IMG/VR virus record: IMGVR_UViG_3300032323_000840 | Location: 1-24,876 of that record | Source: a virus | DNA: 24,876 bases | Direction: 5' to 3' (one strand) | Shown: piece after piece, positions 14,151 through 20,701 of the stretch | Layout of the letters: each line of letters begins with the position of its first letter | How positions within the stretch are numbered: position 1 is the stretch's first letter | Made by a program: the position numbers and the translations under genes | Notes under the pieces: model-generated | Database searches by the model: none | What the model was told of the DNA's origin: nothing | Seen by the model: only the letters and a program-made list of their open reading frames with translations

Positions 14151-14269
14151 GGTTTCATGCTCCAAAAGTAGATTGCGAAGGGCGCGCCGATGAGCGCGGC
14201 GAAGACGAGGGCGGCCAAAAAATCGCGCCAGACGCTAGGCCGGCGCTCGGGCGTGTAGTGTTGTCTCAT
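14147..14269 (-). CDS. Small single-span membrane protein, 40 residues
   Basis: The ORF begins MRQHYTPERRPSVWRDFLAA and continues into a hydrophobic helix of about 22 residues (from Trp14 to Trp36) before a short SMKP tail. The basic N-terminus predicts it stays in the cytoplasm. GAGGAG precedes the ATG by eight bases, and ATGA overlaps link it to both neighbours. A membrane-targeted phage peptide acting during early infection is plausible but unproven. Confidence 0.66.
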   Translation of the reverse strand: MRQHYTPERRPSVWRDFLAALVFAALIGAPFAIYFWSMKP

Positions 14270-14526
14270 TCCGCATACTCCTCAAGCATGTGCTGCGCGA
14301 TCTCGCGCCAATTGACGTCGGACAGGAAGGCAAGGGCGTAGTCGCGGGCGAGGCCCGGCTCGGATGAGCACTCGACGTAGTACTCTGCGCGTTCTTGGCA
14401 GGCGTCGGCGAGCGTGTCCACGTCGTCGGCGTCGCTGAAGTCTTCAAGGGGCAGGCTGTCGAAAATTTCGAGGTTGACTCGCCAAGTGGCGTAGTTAGTC
14501 CAGCCGTTGAATTTGGTGTCGGTCAT
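14266..14526 (-). CDS. NGWTNYATW-motif protein (DUF7249-like)
   Basis: An 86-residue acidic protein. The N-terminal motif FNGWTNYATWRVNLEIFD is typical of a small family widespread on phages and mobile elements (recorded as DUF7249), whose function I do not know. The rest is helical and acidic (DFSDADDVDTLADACQ; AQHMLEEYAE). AAGGAG lies eight bases before ATG 14526, and the stop overlaps the next start. Strong negative charge could suit DNA mimicry or inhibition of a DNA-binding protein, but this is speculation from composition. Confidence 0.75.
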   Translation of the reverse strand: MTDTKFNGWTNYATWRVNLEIFDSLPLEDFSDADDVDTLADACQERAEYYVECSSEPGLARDYALAFLSDVNWREIAQHMLEEYAE

Positions 14527-14529
14527 GGC

Positions 14530-14772
14530 TCAGGCTCCTTGGCGGTTATGGTGGGCTTGCAGGCGCTGCGCGTAGGCAAGATAGGACGCATTGGCAGGAT
14601 GATCCATTGACCAACGGTCAGGCTCCGTGCCGAGGGTCTGGGCATAGGCGATAGCGTCAGCATAGGACGCCATCGGCAGGAGCTTAGGGCCAAGCTCGAC
14701 GTACACGCCATGCGTGCCTAGCTTCTTGGCGTAGTCTGACGTGGGGTAGGCGTAACCGATTGAGTGTTTCAT
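14530..14772 (-). CDS. Small hypothetical protein of the leftward operon
   Basis: An 80-residue protein starting MKHSIGYAYPTSDYAKKLGT, Tyr/Ala-rich, with a central helix (SYADAIAYAQTLGTE) and a second Tyr/Ala/Gln helix near the end. GGAG is eight bases before the ATG. It is separated by only three bases from the DUF7249-like gene and by 15 from the upstream gene. No known motif, membrane segment or metal site is seen. Function unknown. Confidence 0.64.
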   Translation of the reverse strand: MKHSIGYAYPTSDYAKKLGTHGVYVELGPKLLPMASYADAIAYAQTLGTEPDRWSMDHPANASYLAYAQRLQAHHNRQGA

Positions 14773-14787
14773 GTCGCGTGCTCCAGA

Positions 14788-14955
14788 TTAAATGGTTGAC
14801 TCTTGATACTTGCCTGCGGCCGCGTGGTCGGCGTAGGCGACGCGGGCGTCCTCTATCGTGTCGTAAACCTCGGTCCAAACCACGACGCCCGATTCGTCTG
14901 AATGCTCGGCTACGATTTGCTCGCCGTCGTCAAAGACAAAGATGGTGTCGGTCAT
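14788..14955 (-). CDS. Small acidic hypothetical protein
   Basis: A 55-residue acidic protein, MTDTIFVFDDGEQIVAEHSD onward, with alternating hydrophobic residues suggesting a small beta-sheet and a helix (TIEDARVAYADHAAAG). GGAGG lies seven bases before ATG 14955, and the longer in-frame start would overlap the upstream gene. The fold and charge resemble its upstream neighbour (also beginning with a VLFD/VFDD-type strand), so the two may be distant relatives. Function unknown. Confidence 0.63.
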   Translation of the reverse strand: MTDTIFVFDDGEQIVAEHSDESGVVVWTEVYDTIEDARVAYADHAAAGKYQESTI

Positions 14956-14957
14956 GC

Positions 14958-15176
14958 TCAAGCCTCCACAACCCAACGGAGGTACGGCTCGCCGTCGCCG
15001 TCCTCGTCGATCGTGTCAGTGCTGACGCCACCCTCTTGATAGCCGTACAACGCGCAGTCGAACGCAAAGGCAAGGGCCGGGTTCGGGTGGCTGACGCGCA
15101 GGTAGCCGTGCTTGTCGGTGGTGATGGGGGCCTGTGCGATGTGGCCCCCGTCCATATCAAACAAAACGATCATCAT
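14958..15176 (-). CDS. Small acidic hypothetical protein, first gene of the leftward operon
   Basis: A 72-residue protein. It starts MMIVLFDMDGGHIAQAPITT, contains an Ala/Phe-rich helix (ALAFAFDCALYGYQ) and ends in an acidic, Trp-containing tail. AGGAG sits eight bases before ATG 15176; the longer in-frame extension crosses the promoter and is rejected. It is the first gene after a TTGACA-type promoter. The DMDGG segment recalls a HAD-type DxD loop, but the protein is too short for a HAD enzyme, so this is not proposed as its function. Confidence 0.65.
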   Translation of the reverse strand: MMIVLFDMDGGHIAQAPITTDKHGYLRVSHPNPALAFAFDCALYGYQEGGVSTDTIDEDGDGEPYLRWVVEA

Positions 15177-15219
15177 GTTGCTTGCTCCTGGTGTTGCATC
15201 GCGTTGTTGCGATGGGGAG

Positions 15220-15248
15220 ACTGTAAGGGATTGTCTTGCAGGTGTCAA
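15220..15248 (-). promoter_or_regulatory. Sigma70-type promoter of the leftward small-protein operon
   Basis: On the minus strand TTGACA (complement of 15243-15248) is followed by a 17-base spacer and TACAGT (complement of 15220-15225). The -35 element is perfect and the -10 matches four of six. The first gene starts about 44 bases downstream. This is the best promoter in the window and suggests expression by host RNA polymerase soon after infection. Confidence 0.75.
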
Positions 15249-15488
15249 CAGCTATTTTGTAGGGACAAACCCTAAGTGTGGGTCGCGTGTGGTTAGGCGG
15301 TGGTTAGTTGTTTTGCGTGTGCGTTGTCCACGTTCGCGCCCAATGAGAAATGGCCTTTGTGGTTATTGTGGATAGTGGATTTGTAAGTCTATAAATAGAT
15401 GTGTGTTGTATATGGCTGTTAGCTGTGACGGCTCGCACATCCCGCGTCGCCGCACGCCCGCAAAGGGGGTCGACCGACTTGAAACCTA

Positions 15489-15674
15489 TTGTCCACATGG
15501 CCCACATTGCCCACAAACCCACGGCCGAACTGGCGCGAAAAAGTGACCACTAACTTATTTGTGGGCCATGTGGTCAACCGTTCGGCCATTGTCCACATTG
15601 TCCACAGCCCGCAGCACCAACTGCGCAGGCACGCAAGCCTAGCGACTGCAAAACCATTGTCCACATGACCCACA
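15489..15674. repeat. Clustered 9-base DnaA-box-like repeats
   Basis: Four exact TTGTCCACA copies (15489, 15589, 15598, 15657) are accompanied by contiguous variants on the same 9-base register: TGGCCCACA (15498), TTGCCCACA (15507) and TGACCCACA (15666). Inverted copies lie at 15560-15568 and 15569-15577. Looser sites occur at 15324 and 15367 (inverted). TTGTCCACA differs at one base from the E. coli DnaA box and equals the form favoured in some GC-rich bacteria. Confidence 0.78.
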
Positions 15675-15793
15675 GCCGGCCGGGCTTGTGAGTGAGTGCC
15701 CGCTGACCAGGGGGGGAGGGGGGGGGCCGACGGGGTAAAGGTCACAGCAGCGGAGGGGCTACAAACAATTTTTCTTTTTTCAAAAATTTTTGG

Positions 15794-15799
15794 TATATT
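15794..15799 (+). promoter_or_regulatory. Candidate -10 element for the late (terminase) operon
   Basis: TATATT lies six bases before the ATG of the small terminase; the -35 position holds only a T-rich sequence. If used, transcription would start at or next to the start codon, giving a leaderless or near-leaderless message. This agrees with the absence of a Shine-Dalgarno sequence in front of the gene. Confidence 0.35.
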
Positions 15800-15805
15800 C
15801 CGCGC

Positions 15806-16264
15806 ATGTTCGAGACTTTGCCGTATGAGCCGCGTCAGTTGCGTGCGACTGAGGATCGGCTCCATCGCATATACAAGGCTGCCAAGCGCGGCCTCAAGGG
15901 CGACGCTCTCGCGTTGGCCGCAGGCATGTTGCCCAAGGAGTACCAGCTACTCAAGCAGTTTGACGAGATCGCGGAGTACGCCGAACTCAAGGGCCGCGCC
16001 GAGGGCGAGATGGAGATGAGCGAGTTGCTGCACCAGGCAGCGCAGCAGGGCGACGCCAAGGCGGCGCTGGCGATCTTGCAGAACGTCCACGGCTGGGTCG
16101 CCAAGCAGGCCATCAGTGTGGACGTCAACCAGCAGATCAGCATCACGGCGGCGCTACAAGAGGCGCAGCGCCGCGTACTGGACGTCGTGGAGGTCATTAG
16201 TGAAGATACTTCTGTGGATCGCCTTGTTTCTAGTGATCATCTGGCTCGTCAGCCCGCTGTTTGA
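15806..16264 (+). CDS. Terminase small subunit (putative)
   Basis: A 152-residue protein directly upstream of the large terminase. The N-terminal part is helical, with an HTH-like stretch at about 31-50 (KGDALALAAGMLPKEYQLL). The centre (AALAILQNVHGWVAKQAISV and DVNQQISITAALQEAQRRV, about 87-124) resembles small terminases of podovirus-like phages, the central oligomerising region. Such proteins recognise the packaging site, which often lies in or near their own gene. There is no ribosome binding site before ATG 15806; a -10-like element lies just upstream. The C-terminal 20 residues overlap a micro-ORF in another frame and may be poorly conserved. Confidence 0.78.
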   Translation: MFETLPYEPRQLRATEDRLHRIYKAAKRGLKGDALALAAGMLPKEYQLLKQFDEIAEYAELKGRAEGEMEMSELLHQAAQQGDAKAALAILQNVHGWVAKQAISVDVNQQISITAALQEAQRRVLDVVEVISEDTSVDRLVSSDHLARQPAV

Positions 16265-16271
16265 TCTGTAA
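16200..16271 (+). CDS. Hydrophobic micro-protein overlapping small terminase, likely coupling ORF
   Basis: A 23-codon GTG-initiated ORF encoding a near-continuous transmembrane helix (KILLWIALFLVIIWLV, then SPLFDL). GGAGG stands six bases before the GTG. The TAA stop shares its last A with the ATG of the large terminase (TAATG). The large terminase has no ribosome binding site of its own, so this ORF may deliver ribosomes to it. The peptide itself could also be a small membrane protein. It is out of frame with the small terminase, and its length limits certainty. Confidence 0.55.
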   Translation: MKILLWIALFLVIIWLVSPLFDL

Positions 16272-17800
16272 TGCAGACCACACGCTACAGCGCGCAGGAC
16301 GAGCAGGAGTTAATGGCCCGGCTGTGGTCGCCGGCCATCAAGGACAACCCGCTCGCGTTCGTAATGTTTGCGTATCCGTGGGGCGTCAAGGGCACGCCGC
16401 TGGAGCACTTCACTGGACCGCGTAAGTGGCAGCGCGAGGTGCTCGCGACTATGGCCGAGCACATCAAGCAGAACGGCGGCCGTTTAGATTTTGACGTGCT
16501 GCGCCTGGCAGTCAGTTCGGGCCGTGGTATCGGCAAGTCGGCGCTAGTCAGTTGGATCACGGACTGGATGCTGTCCACGCGGATCGGCTCGACGACCATC
16601 ATCTCGGCTAACTCGGAGAGCCAGCTACGTAGTATCACCTGGGCCGAGTTGACAAAGTGGCTGGCGATGTCGATCAACAGCCACTGGTTCGAGGTGTCAG
16701 CCACCAGACTGATGCCGGCCAAGTGGCTGACCGAGCTAGTCGAGCGCGATCTGCGAAAAGGCACGCGCTACTGGGGCGTTGAGGGGCGGCTGTGGTCGGC
16801 GGAAAACCCCGACGCCTACGCTGGCGTGCACAACTTCGACGGCGTGATGGTGATTTTTGACGAGGCGTCGGGTATTGACGACTCGATCTGGGCCGTAACG
16901 AGCGGTTTTTTCACGGAAAACACGCCGAATCGCTTCTGGCTGGCGTTTTCCAACCCGCGTCGCAACACGGGGTACTTCTACGAGGCGTTTAACAGCAAAC
17001 GCGAGTTCTGGAAGTCGAAAATCGTAGACGCAAGGACGGTCGAGGGCACCGACAAGCAGGTCTACGAGCAGATCATCGCGGAATACGGGCCCGACAGCAG
17101 CCAAGCGCACGTTGAGGTGTACGGTCAGTTCCCGAACGAGGGCGACGACCAGTTCATCAGCATCGGCATCGTGGACGCGGCGATGAAGCGGCAGCCGTAC
17201 AAGGACGAATCGGCGCCGATCGTGGTCGGCGTGGACCCGGCGCGGTTCGGGGCGGACGCAACTGTCATCGCCGTGCGGCAGGGGCGGGACATTTTGAAGC
17301 TGATCAGGCACCGGGGCGACGACACCATGACGGTGGTCGGGCACGTCATCGACGCCATTGAGGAGTTCAAGCCGACGCTGGTCAACATCGACGAGGGCGG
17401 GCTAGGGGCAGGGGTCGTGGACCGGCTCAAGGAGCAGCGGTACAAGATCAGGGGTGTGAACTTCGGCAACAAGGCCAAGAACCCGATCATGTACGGCAAC
17501 AAGAGGGCAGAAATCTGGGGTGAGATGCGCGACTGGCTTAAGTCGGCCAGCGTGCCAAACGACAGGTTCTTGAAGTCTGACCTGATTTCGCCTAAGATGA
17601 AGCCCGATTCTCGTGGTACGATCTACCTAGAGTCCAAAAAGGACATGAAAGCCCGTGGTTTGGCAAGCCCCGACGCAGCCGATGCAATAGCGTTGACGTT
17701 TGCCTTCCCTGTGGCGCACCGCGAGATGCGCGAAGACAAGCAGCGCACCGCGCGGTCGATGGGCTACGGTACTGTCTCAACCTCATGGATGGGGGCGTAA
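16271..17800 (+). CDS. Terminase large subunit
   Basis: A 509-residue packaging motor. ATPase: Walker A SSGRGIGKSA with Lys89, Walker B VMVIFDEAS with Asp197-Glu198, and coupling motif region near SANSE (112-116). Nuclease (RNase H fold): Asp322 in VVGVDPARFG, Asp374 in LVNIDEGGLG and Asp468/Asp471 in SPDAADAIAL. It translocates DNA into the procapsid through the portal and cuts the concatemer. The start lies in a TAATG junction with a hydrophobic micro-ORF, and the stop overlaps the next ATG. All catalytic residues are present, so the enzyme looks intact. Confidence 0.95.
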   Translation: MQTTRYSAQDEQELMARLWSPAIKDNPLAFVMFAYPWGVKGTPLEHFTGPRKWQREVLATMAEHIKQNGGRLDFDVLRLAVSSGRGIGKSALVSWITDWMLSTRIGSTTIISANSESQLRSITWAELTKWLAMSINSHWFEVSATRLMPAKWLTELVERDLRKGTRYWGVEGRLWSAENPDAYAGVHNFDGVMVIFDEASGIDDSIWAVTSGFFTENTPNRFWLAFSNPRRNTGYFYEAFNSKREFWKSKIVDARTVEGTDKQVYEQIIAEYGPDSSQAHVEVYGQFPNEGDDQFISIGIVDAAMKRQPYKDESAPIVVGVDPARFGADATVIAVRQGRDILKLIRHRGDDTMTVVGHVIDAIEEFKPTLVNIDEGGLGAGVVDRLKEQRYKIRGVNFGNKAKNPIMYGNKRAEIWGEMRDWLKSASVPNDRFLKSDLISPKMKPDSRGTIYLESKKDMKARGLASPDAADAIALTFAFPVAHREMREDKQRTARSMGYGTVSTSWMGA

Positions 17801-18057
17801 TGGCGAAAAAAGGCGTGTCTCTTAGCGTTGGACGGGGCGAGAAGCTACCCGTCAGCAAGGGCGCGGGCCTGACCGCCAAGGGCCGCGCCAAGTACAACGC
17901 AGCCACCGGCTCCAACCTCAAGCCGCCGGCACCCAGCCCCAAGACTAAGGCGGACGCTGGCCGCAAGGCGTCCTTCTGTGCCAGAATGTCCGCAGTGGCT
18001 GAGAAAGCCAAAGATGGCGAACGCGCCAAAGCGTCACTTAAACGATGGAAGTGTTGA
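17800..18057 (+). CDS. Small basic protein, DUF6321-like
   Basis: An 85-residue, strongly basic protein. The ATG at 17800 overlaps the terminase stop (TAATG), with GGGGG as ribosome binding site. The block GLTAKGRAKYNAATGSNLK followed by PPAPSPKTKADAGRK, then SFCARM and a C-terminal LKRWKC, matches the small family recorded as DUF6321, common beside terminase genes. Function unknown. High Lys/Arg content and lack of a hydrophobic core suggest nucleic-acid or capsid contact, inferred from composition only. Confidence 0.78.
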   Translation: MAKKGVSLSVGRGEKLPVSKGAGLTAKGRAKYNAATGSNLKPPAPSPKTKADAGRKASFCARMSAVAEKAKDGERAKASLKRWKC

Positions 18058-18058
18058 T

Positions 18059-18211
18059 ATGAAAAAGCCCGGACTCTACGCTAACATCCACGCCAAGCGC
18101 GAGCGCATCAAAGAAGGCTCGGGCGAAAAGATGAGAAAGCCCGGCTCGCCTGGCGCGCCGACCAACAAGGCGTTCAAACAGTCGGCCAAGACGGCCAAGA
18201 AGGGCAAGTAA
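18059..18211 (+). CDS. Small Lys/Gly-rich basic protein, 50 residues
   Basis: Starts MKKPGLYANIHAKRERIKEG and ends in KTAKKGK. GGAAG is seven bases before the ATG at 18059; the frame extends upstream, but that part lies in the previous gene. The stop overlaps the next start (TAATG). The sequence is disordered-looking and very basic. I recognise the pattern as recurring in podovirus-like phages between terminase and portal, but no biochemical role is known to me. Confidence 0.72.
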   Translation: MKKPGLYANIHAKRERIKEGSGEKMRKPGSPGAPTNKAFKQSAKTAKKGK

Positions 18212-18348
18212 TGCCGCTCGTCAAGTCTGCTAGTAAGGAAGCCTTCCGCAAGAACGTGAAGGCTGAAGTCAAGGCTGGCAAGCCGGTCAAACAGGCCGTT
18301 GCCATCGCATATGCTGTCAAGCGCGCTGCGCCGAAAGGAAAGAAATGA
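18211..18348 (+). CDS. Small basic protein, 45 residues
   Basis: Read directly from the sequence: MPLVKSASKEAFRKNVKAEV followed by KAGKPVKQAVAIAYAVKRAA and a Lys-rich tail. It overlaps both neighbours (TAATG at the start, ATGA at the end), so it is a link in a coupled chain. The AVAIAYAVKR helix with flanking lysines is a recurrent small-protein motif in phages of this type. Probably nucleic-acid-binding given the charge; function unknown. Confidence 0.74.
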   Translation: MPLVKSASKEAFRKNVKAEVKAGKPVKQAVAIAYAVKRAAPKGKK

Positions 18349-18530
18349 GCAAGCACCTCGAACCCATCAGCAAACTCAACGCCCGCGAGCCGAAGATGTC
18401 CGGCGGCGGGATGCCCGACCGCAACAAAGAGACGTACTCCAAGATGCCCGGCATGGGCTGCCACGGTAGCATTCCCGCAGGCAACAACGTCAAAGCGACC
18501 GTTGCCAAGGTTCTGAGCAAGATCAAGTGA
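18345..18530 (+). CDS. Small Lys/Met/Gly-rich protein, 61 residues
   Basis: Starts MSKHLEPISKLNAREPKMSG and contains a Gly/Met/Pro-rich centre (GGGMPDRNKETYSKMPGMG) with one Cys-His pair, then a short basic helix. AAGGAAAG precedes the ATG, which overlaps the previous stop (ATGA). The stop overlaps a GTG of the portal gene. It is the last of four small basic ORFs wedged between terminase and portal. No function can be given from sequence. Confidence 0.7.
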   Translation: MSKHLEPISKLNAREPKMSGGGMPDRNKETYSKMPGMGCHGSIPAGNNVKATVAKVLSKIK

Positions 18531-18532
18531 CT

Positions 18533-20701
18533 ATGGACTACACAGGAATCGCCGCTGCTGGCGCGGTCAGCGAAGGCGGCTCGGCCAAGGACAAGAGCGA
18601 CTCCGAGGTGCTCTCGACGGCCCGCAGCCGCCTGAACATGGCGATTTCTGCGCTGTCTGAGTCGCGTGAGGACGAGCTAGACGACCTGCGCTTTTACGCC
18701 GGCTCGCCCGACAACCACTGGCAGTGGCCGGCCGACGTGCTGGCAACTCGCGGTGCGGTGCAGGGCCAGACGATCAACGCCAGGCCGTGCCTGACCATCA
18801 ACAAGCTGCCGCAGCACGTCCATCAGGTGACCAACGAGCAGCGGCAAAACAGGCCGCAGCCCAAGGTGATCCCGGCCGACGACGGCGCTGACGTCGAGGT
18901 AGCGGAAATCTTCAACGGCATGATTCGGCACATCGAGTACATCTCGGACGCCGACGTGGCTTATGACACCGCCTGCGAGAACCAAGTGTCTTACGGCGAG
19001 GGCTACGCGCGCATCTTGACCGAGTATTGCGACGACAACACGTTCGACCAAGACATCAAGATCGGACGCATCCGCAACTCGTTTAGCGTCTACATGGACC
19101 CGCTGATACAAGACCCGTGCGGCTCTGACGCCCGCTGGTGCTTCATCACCGAGGACATCCCTAAGGACGAGTACGAGCGCCAGTACCCGGACGCTGCGCC
19201 CATCACCACGTTGCAAACGCTAGGCGTGGGCGACCAAGGCTTTAGCCAGTGGATGAACGAAAACACGGTGCGTATCGCCGAGTATTTCTACATCGAGAAC
19301 ACCAAAGAGACGCTCAACCTGTACCCCGGCAACGTCACGGCGTTCCAAGGCACGCCCGAGGACAAGATGCTGCGGATGCAGTTCGGCAAGCCCCTGCGCT
19401 CGCGCCCGTCTGACCGCAAGAAGGTCAAGTGGCTCAAGATCAACGGCTACGAGGTGCTGGAGCGGTCCGACTGGGCCGGCTCGCACATCCCGGTGGTGCG
19501 CTGCGTGGGCAACGAGTTTGAGGTTGAGGGCCGGCTGTACGTCAGCGGCCTCGTGCGTAACGCCAAAGACGCGCAGCGCATGTACAACTACTGGACCAGC
19601 CAAGAAGCCGAGATGCTGGCCTTGGCCCCCAAGGCGCCGTTCATCGGCTACGGCGGTCAGTTTGAGGGTTACGAGATGCAGTGGAAGACTGCAAACACCC
19701 AGAACTGGCCCTACCTTGAGGTCAACCCGGACGTCACCGACGGCGCAGGCGCCGTGCTGCCGCTGCCCCAGCGCGCGGCCCCGCCGCTGCCGCAGACTGG
19801 TCTGATCCAGGCCAAGATGGGCGCGTCTGACGACATCAAGAACACGACCGGCCAGTACAACGCATCGCTGGGCCAGACGTCCAACGAGCGCAGCGGCAAA
19901 GCCATTCTGGCCCGTCAGCGTGAGTCGGACACCGGCACGTACCACTACGTGGACAACTACGCTCGGTTCATCCGCTACATTGGGCGGCAACTGATCGACC
20001 TAATCCCGAAAATCTACGACACGCAGCGCATTGCCCGCATCGTCGGCGAAGACGGCCAGTCTAAGATGGTGAAGATCAACCCGATGCAGCCCGAGCCGGT
20101 CAAGAAGATCGTCAACGAGCAGGGCATCGTGGTCGAGAAAATCTACAACCCTGGCGTCGGCAAGTACGACGTCATGGTCATCACTGGCCCCGGCTTTGCC
20201 ACCAAGCGCCAAGAGTCGCTTGAAGCAATGGCCCAGCTACTGCAAGGCAACCCAGACCTCTGGCGTGTGGCTGGCGACCTGTTCGTCAAGAACATGGACT
20301 GGCCGGGCGCTCAGGAAATGTCGCAACGCTTTGCCAAGGTGATCGATCCGGCCATTCTTGGCGACGACGAGGACAACCCGGCGCTGGCAGCGGCCAAGCA
20401 GCAGATGGAGGCCATGAACCAAGAGATGCAGCAGATGGCCGGCATGTTGCAGAACGTGCAGAAGTCGATGGAAGCCCGTGACTTGGCGATCAAAGAGTTC
20501 GAGGCCGAGATCAAGGCGTACCAGGCTGAGACGCAGCGCATCAGCGCCGTGCAGGCCGGCATGACCGAGCAGCAGATTCAAGACATCGCTATGGGCGTCG
20601 TGGCCGCCGCGATGGAGAGCAACGACATGATCTCTGAGCAGATGGAGCGCCAGATGCCGGAGATGCAACCAGAGATGCCGCCCCAAGGAGTTCCGCAATG
20701 A
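18533..20701 (+). CDS. Portal protein, P22 gp1-like
   Basis: A 722-residue portal, close to the 725 residues of P22 gp1. The N-terminal block GQTINARPCLTINKLPQHVH and VTNEQRQNRPQPKVIP is the hallmark of the P22-type portal family. Later, ATKRQESLEAMAQLLQGNP matches the crown-proximal part, and the C-terminus (about 625-722) is a Gln/Met-rich coiled-coil barrel-like region. Twelve copies would form the channel for DNA entry at one capsid vertex. ATG 18533 is preferred; GTG 18527 in a GTGA overlap with the previous gene is possible. Neither has a good ribosome binding site. Confidence 0.93.
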   Translation: MDYTGIAAAGAVSEGGSAKDKSDSEVLSTARSRLNMAISALSESREDELDDLRFYAGSPDNHWQWPADVLATRGAVQGQTINARPCLTINKLPQHVHQVTNEQRQNRPQPKVIPADDGADVEVAEIFNGMIRHIEYISDADVAYDTACENQVSYGEGYARILTEYCDDNTFDQDIKIGRIRNSFSVYMDPLIQDPCGSDARWCFITEDIPKDEYERQYPDAAPITTLQTLGVGDQGFSQWMNENTVRIAEYFYIENTKETLNLYPGNVTAFQGTPEDKMLRMQFGKPLRSRPSDRKKVKWLKINGYEVLERSDWAGSHIPVVRCVGNEFEVEGRLYVSGLVRNAKDAQRMYNYWTSQEAEMLALAPKAPFIGYGGQFEGYEMQWKTANTQNWPYLEVNPDVTDGAGAVLPLPQRAAPPLPQTGLIQAKMGASDDIKNTTGQYNASLGQTSNERSGKAILARQRESDTGTYHYVDNYARFIRYIGRQLIDLIPKIYDTQRIARIVGEDGQSKMVKINPMQPEPVKKIVNEQGIVVEKIYNPGVGKYDVMVITGPGFATKRQESLEAMAQLLQGNPDLWRVAGDLFVKNMDWPGAQEMSQRFAKVIDPAILGDDEDNPALAAAKQQMEAMNQEMQQMAGMLQNVQKSMEARDLAIKEFEAEIKAYQAETQRISAVQAGMTEQQIQDIAMGVVAAAMESNDMISEQMERQMPEMQPEMPPQGVPQ

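Larger units (their letters stand above)
15249..15805. other. Non-coding control region, candidate origin and/or packaging site
   Basis: About 550 bases without a credible gene between divergent operons. It contains DnaA-box-like sites, a G tract (15710-15726, seven G, one A, nine G), and an AT-rich stretch at 15761-15799 with long T and A runs. Open frames across it translate to Trp/Met/Thr repeats created by the 9-mers and are not believable as proteins. The order of sites, then AT-rich DNA, matches bacterial-type origins. The small-terminase gene next door also makes a packaging signal possible. Confidence 0.6.

Noticed and set aside
14958-15176. HAD-phosphatase-like DxD motif in the first gene of the leftward operon
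   Set aside because: The protein is only 72 residues and lacks the other HAD motifs; the DMDGG match is probably coincidental.
15304-15865. Leftward open frames across the non-coding control region, encoding Trp/Met/Thr-rich repeats
   Set aside because: The residues arise from the 9-mer array read in a repeating frame; no ribosome binding site and no protein-like composition.
19220-19990. Minus-strand 256-codon frame opposite the portal
   Set aside because: Antisense shadow of a well-conserved portal; composition Val/Leu/Arg/His-biased and no initiation site.
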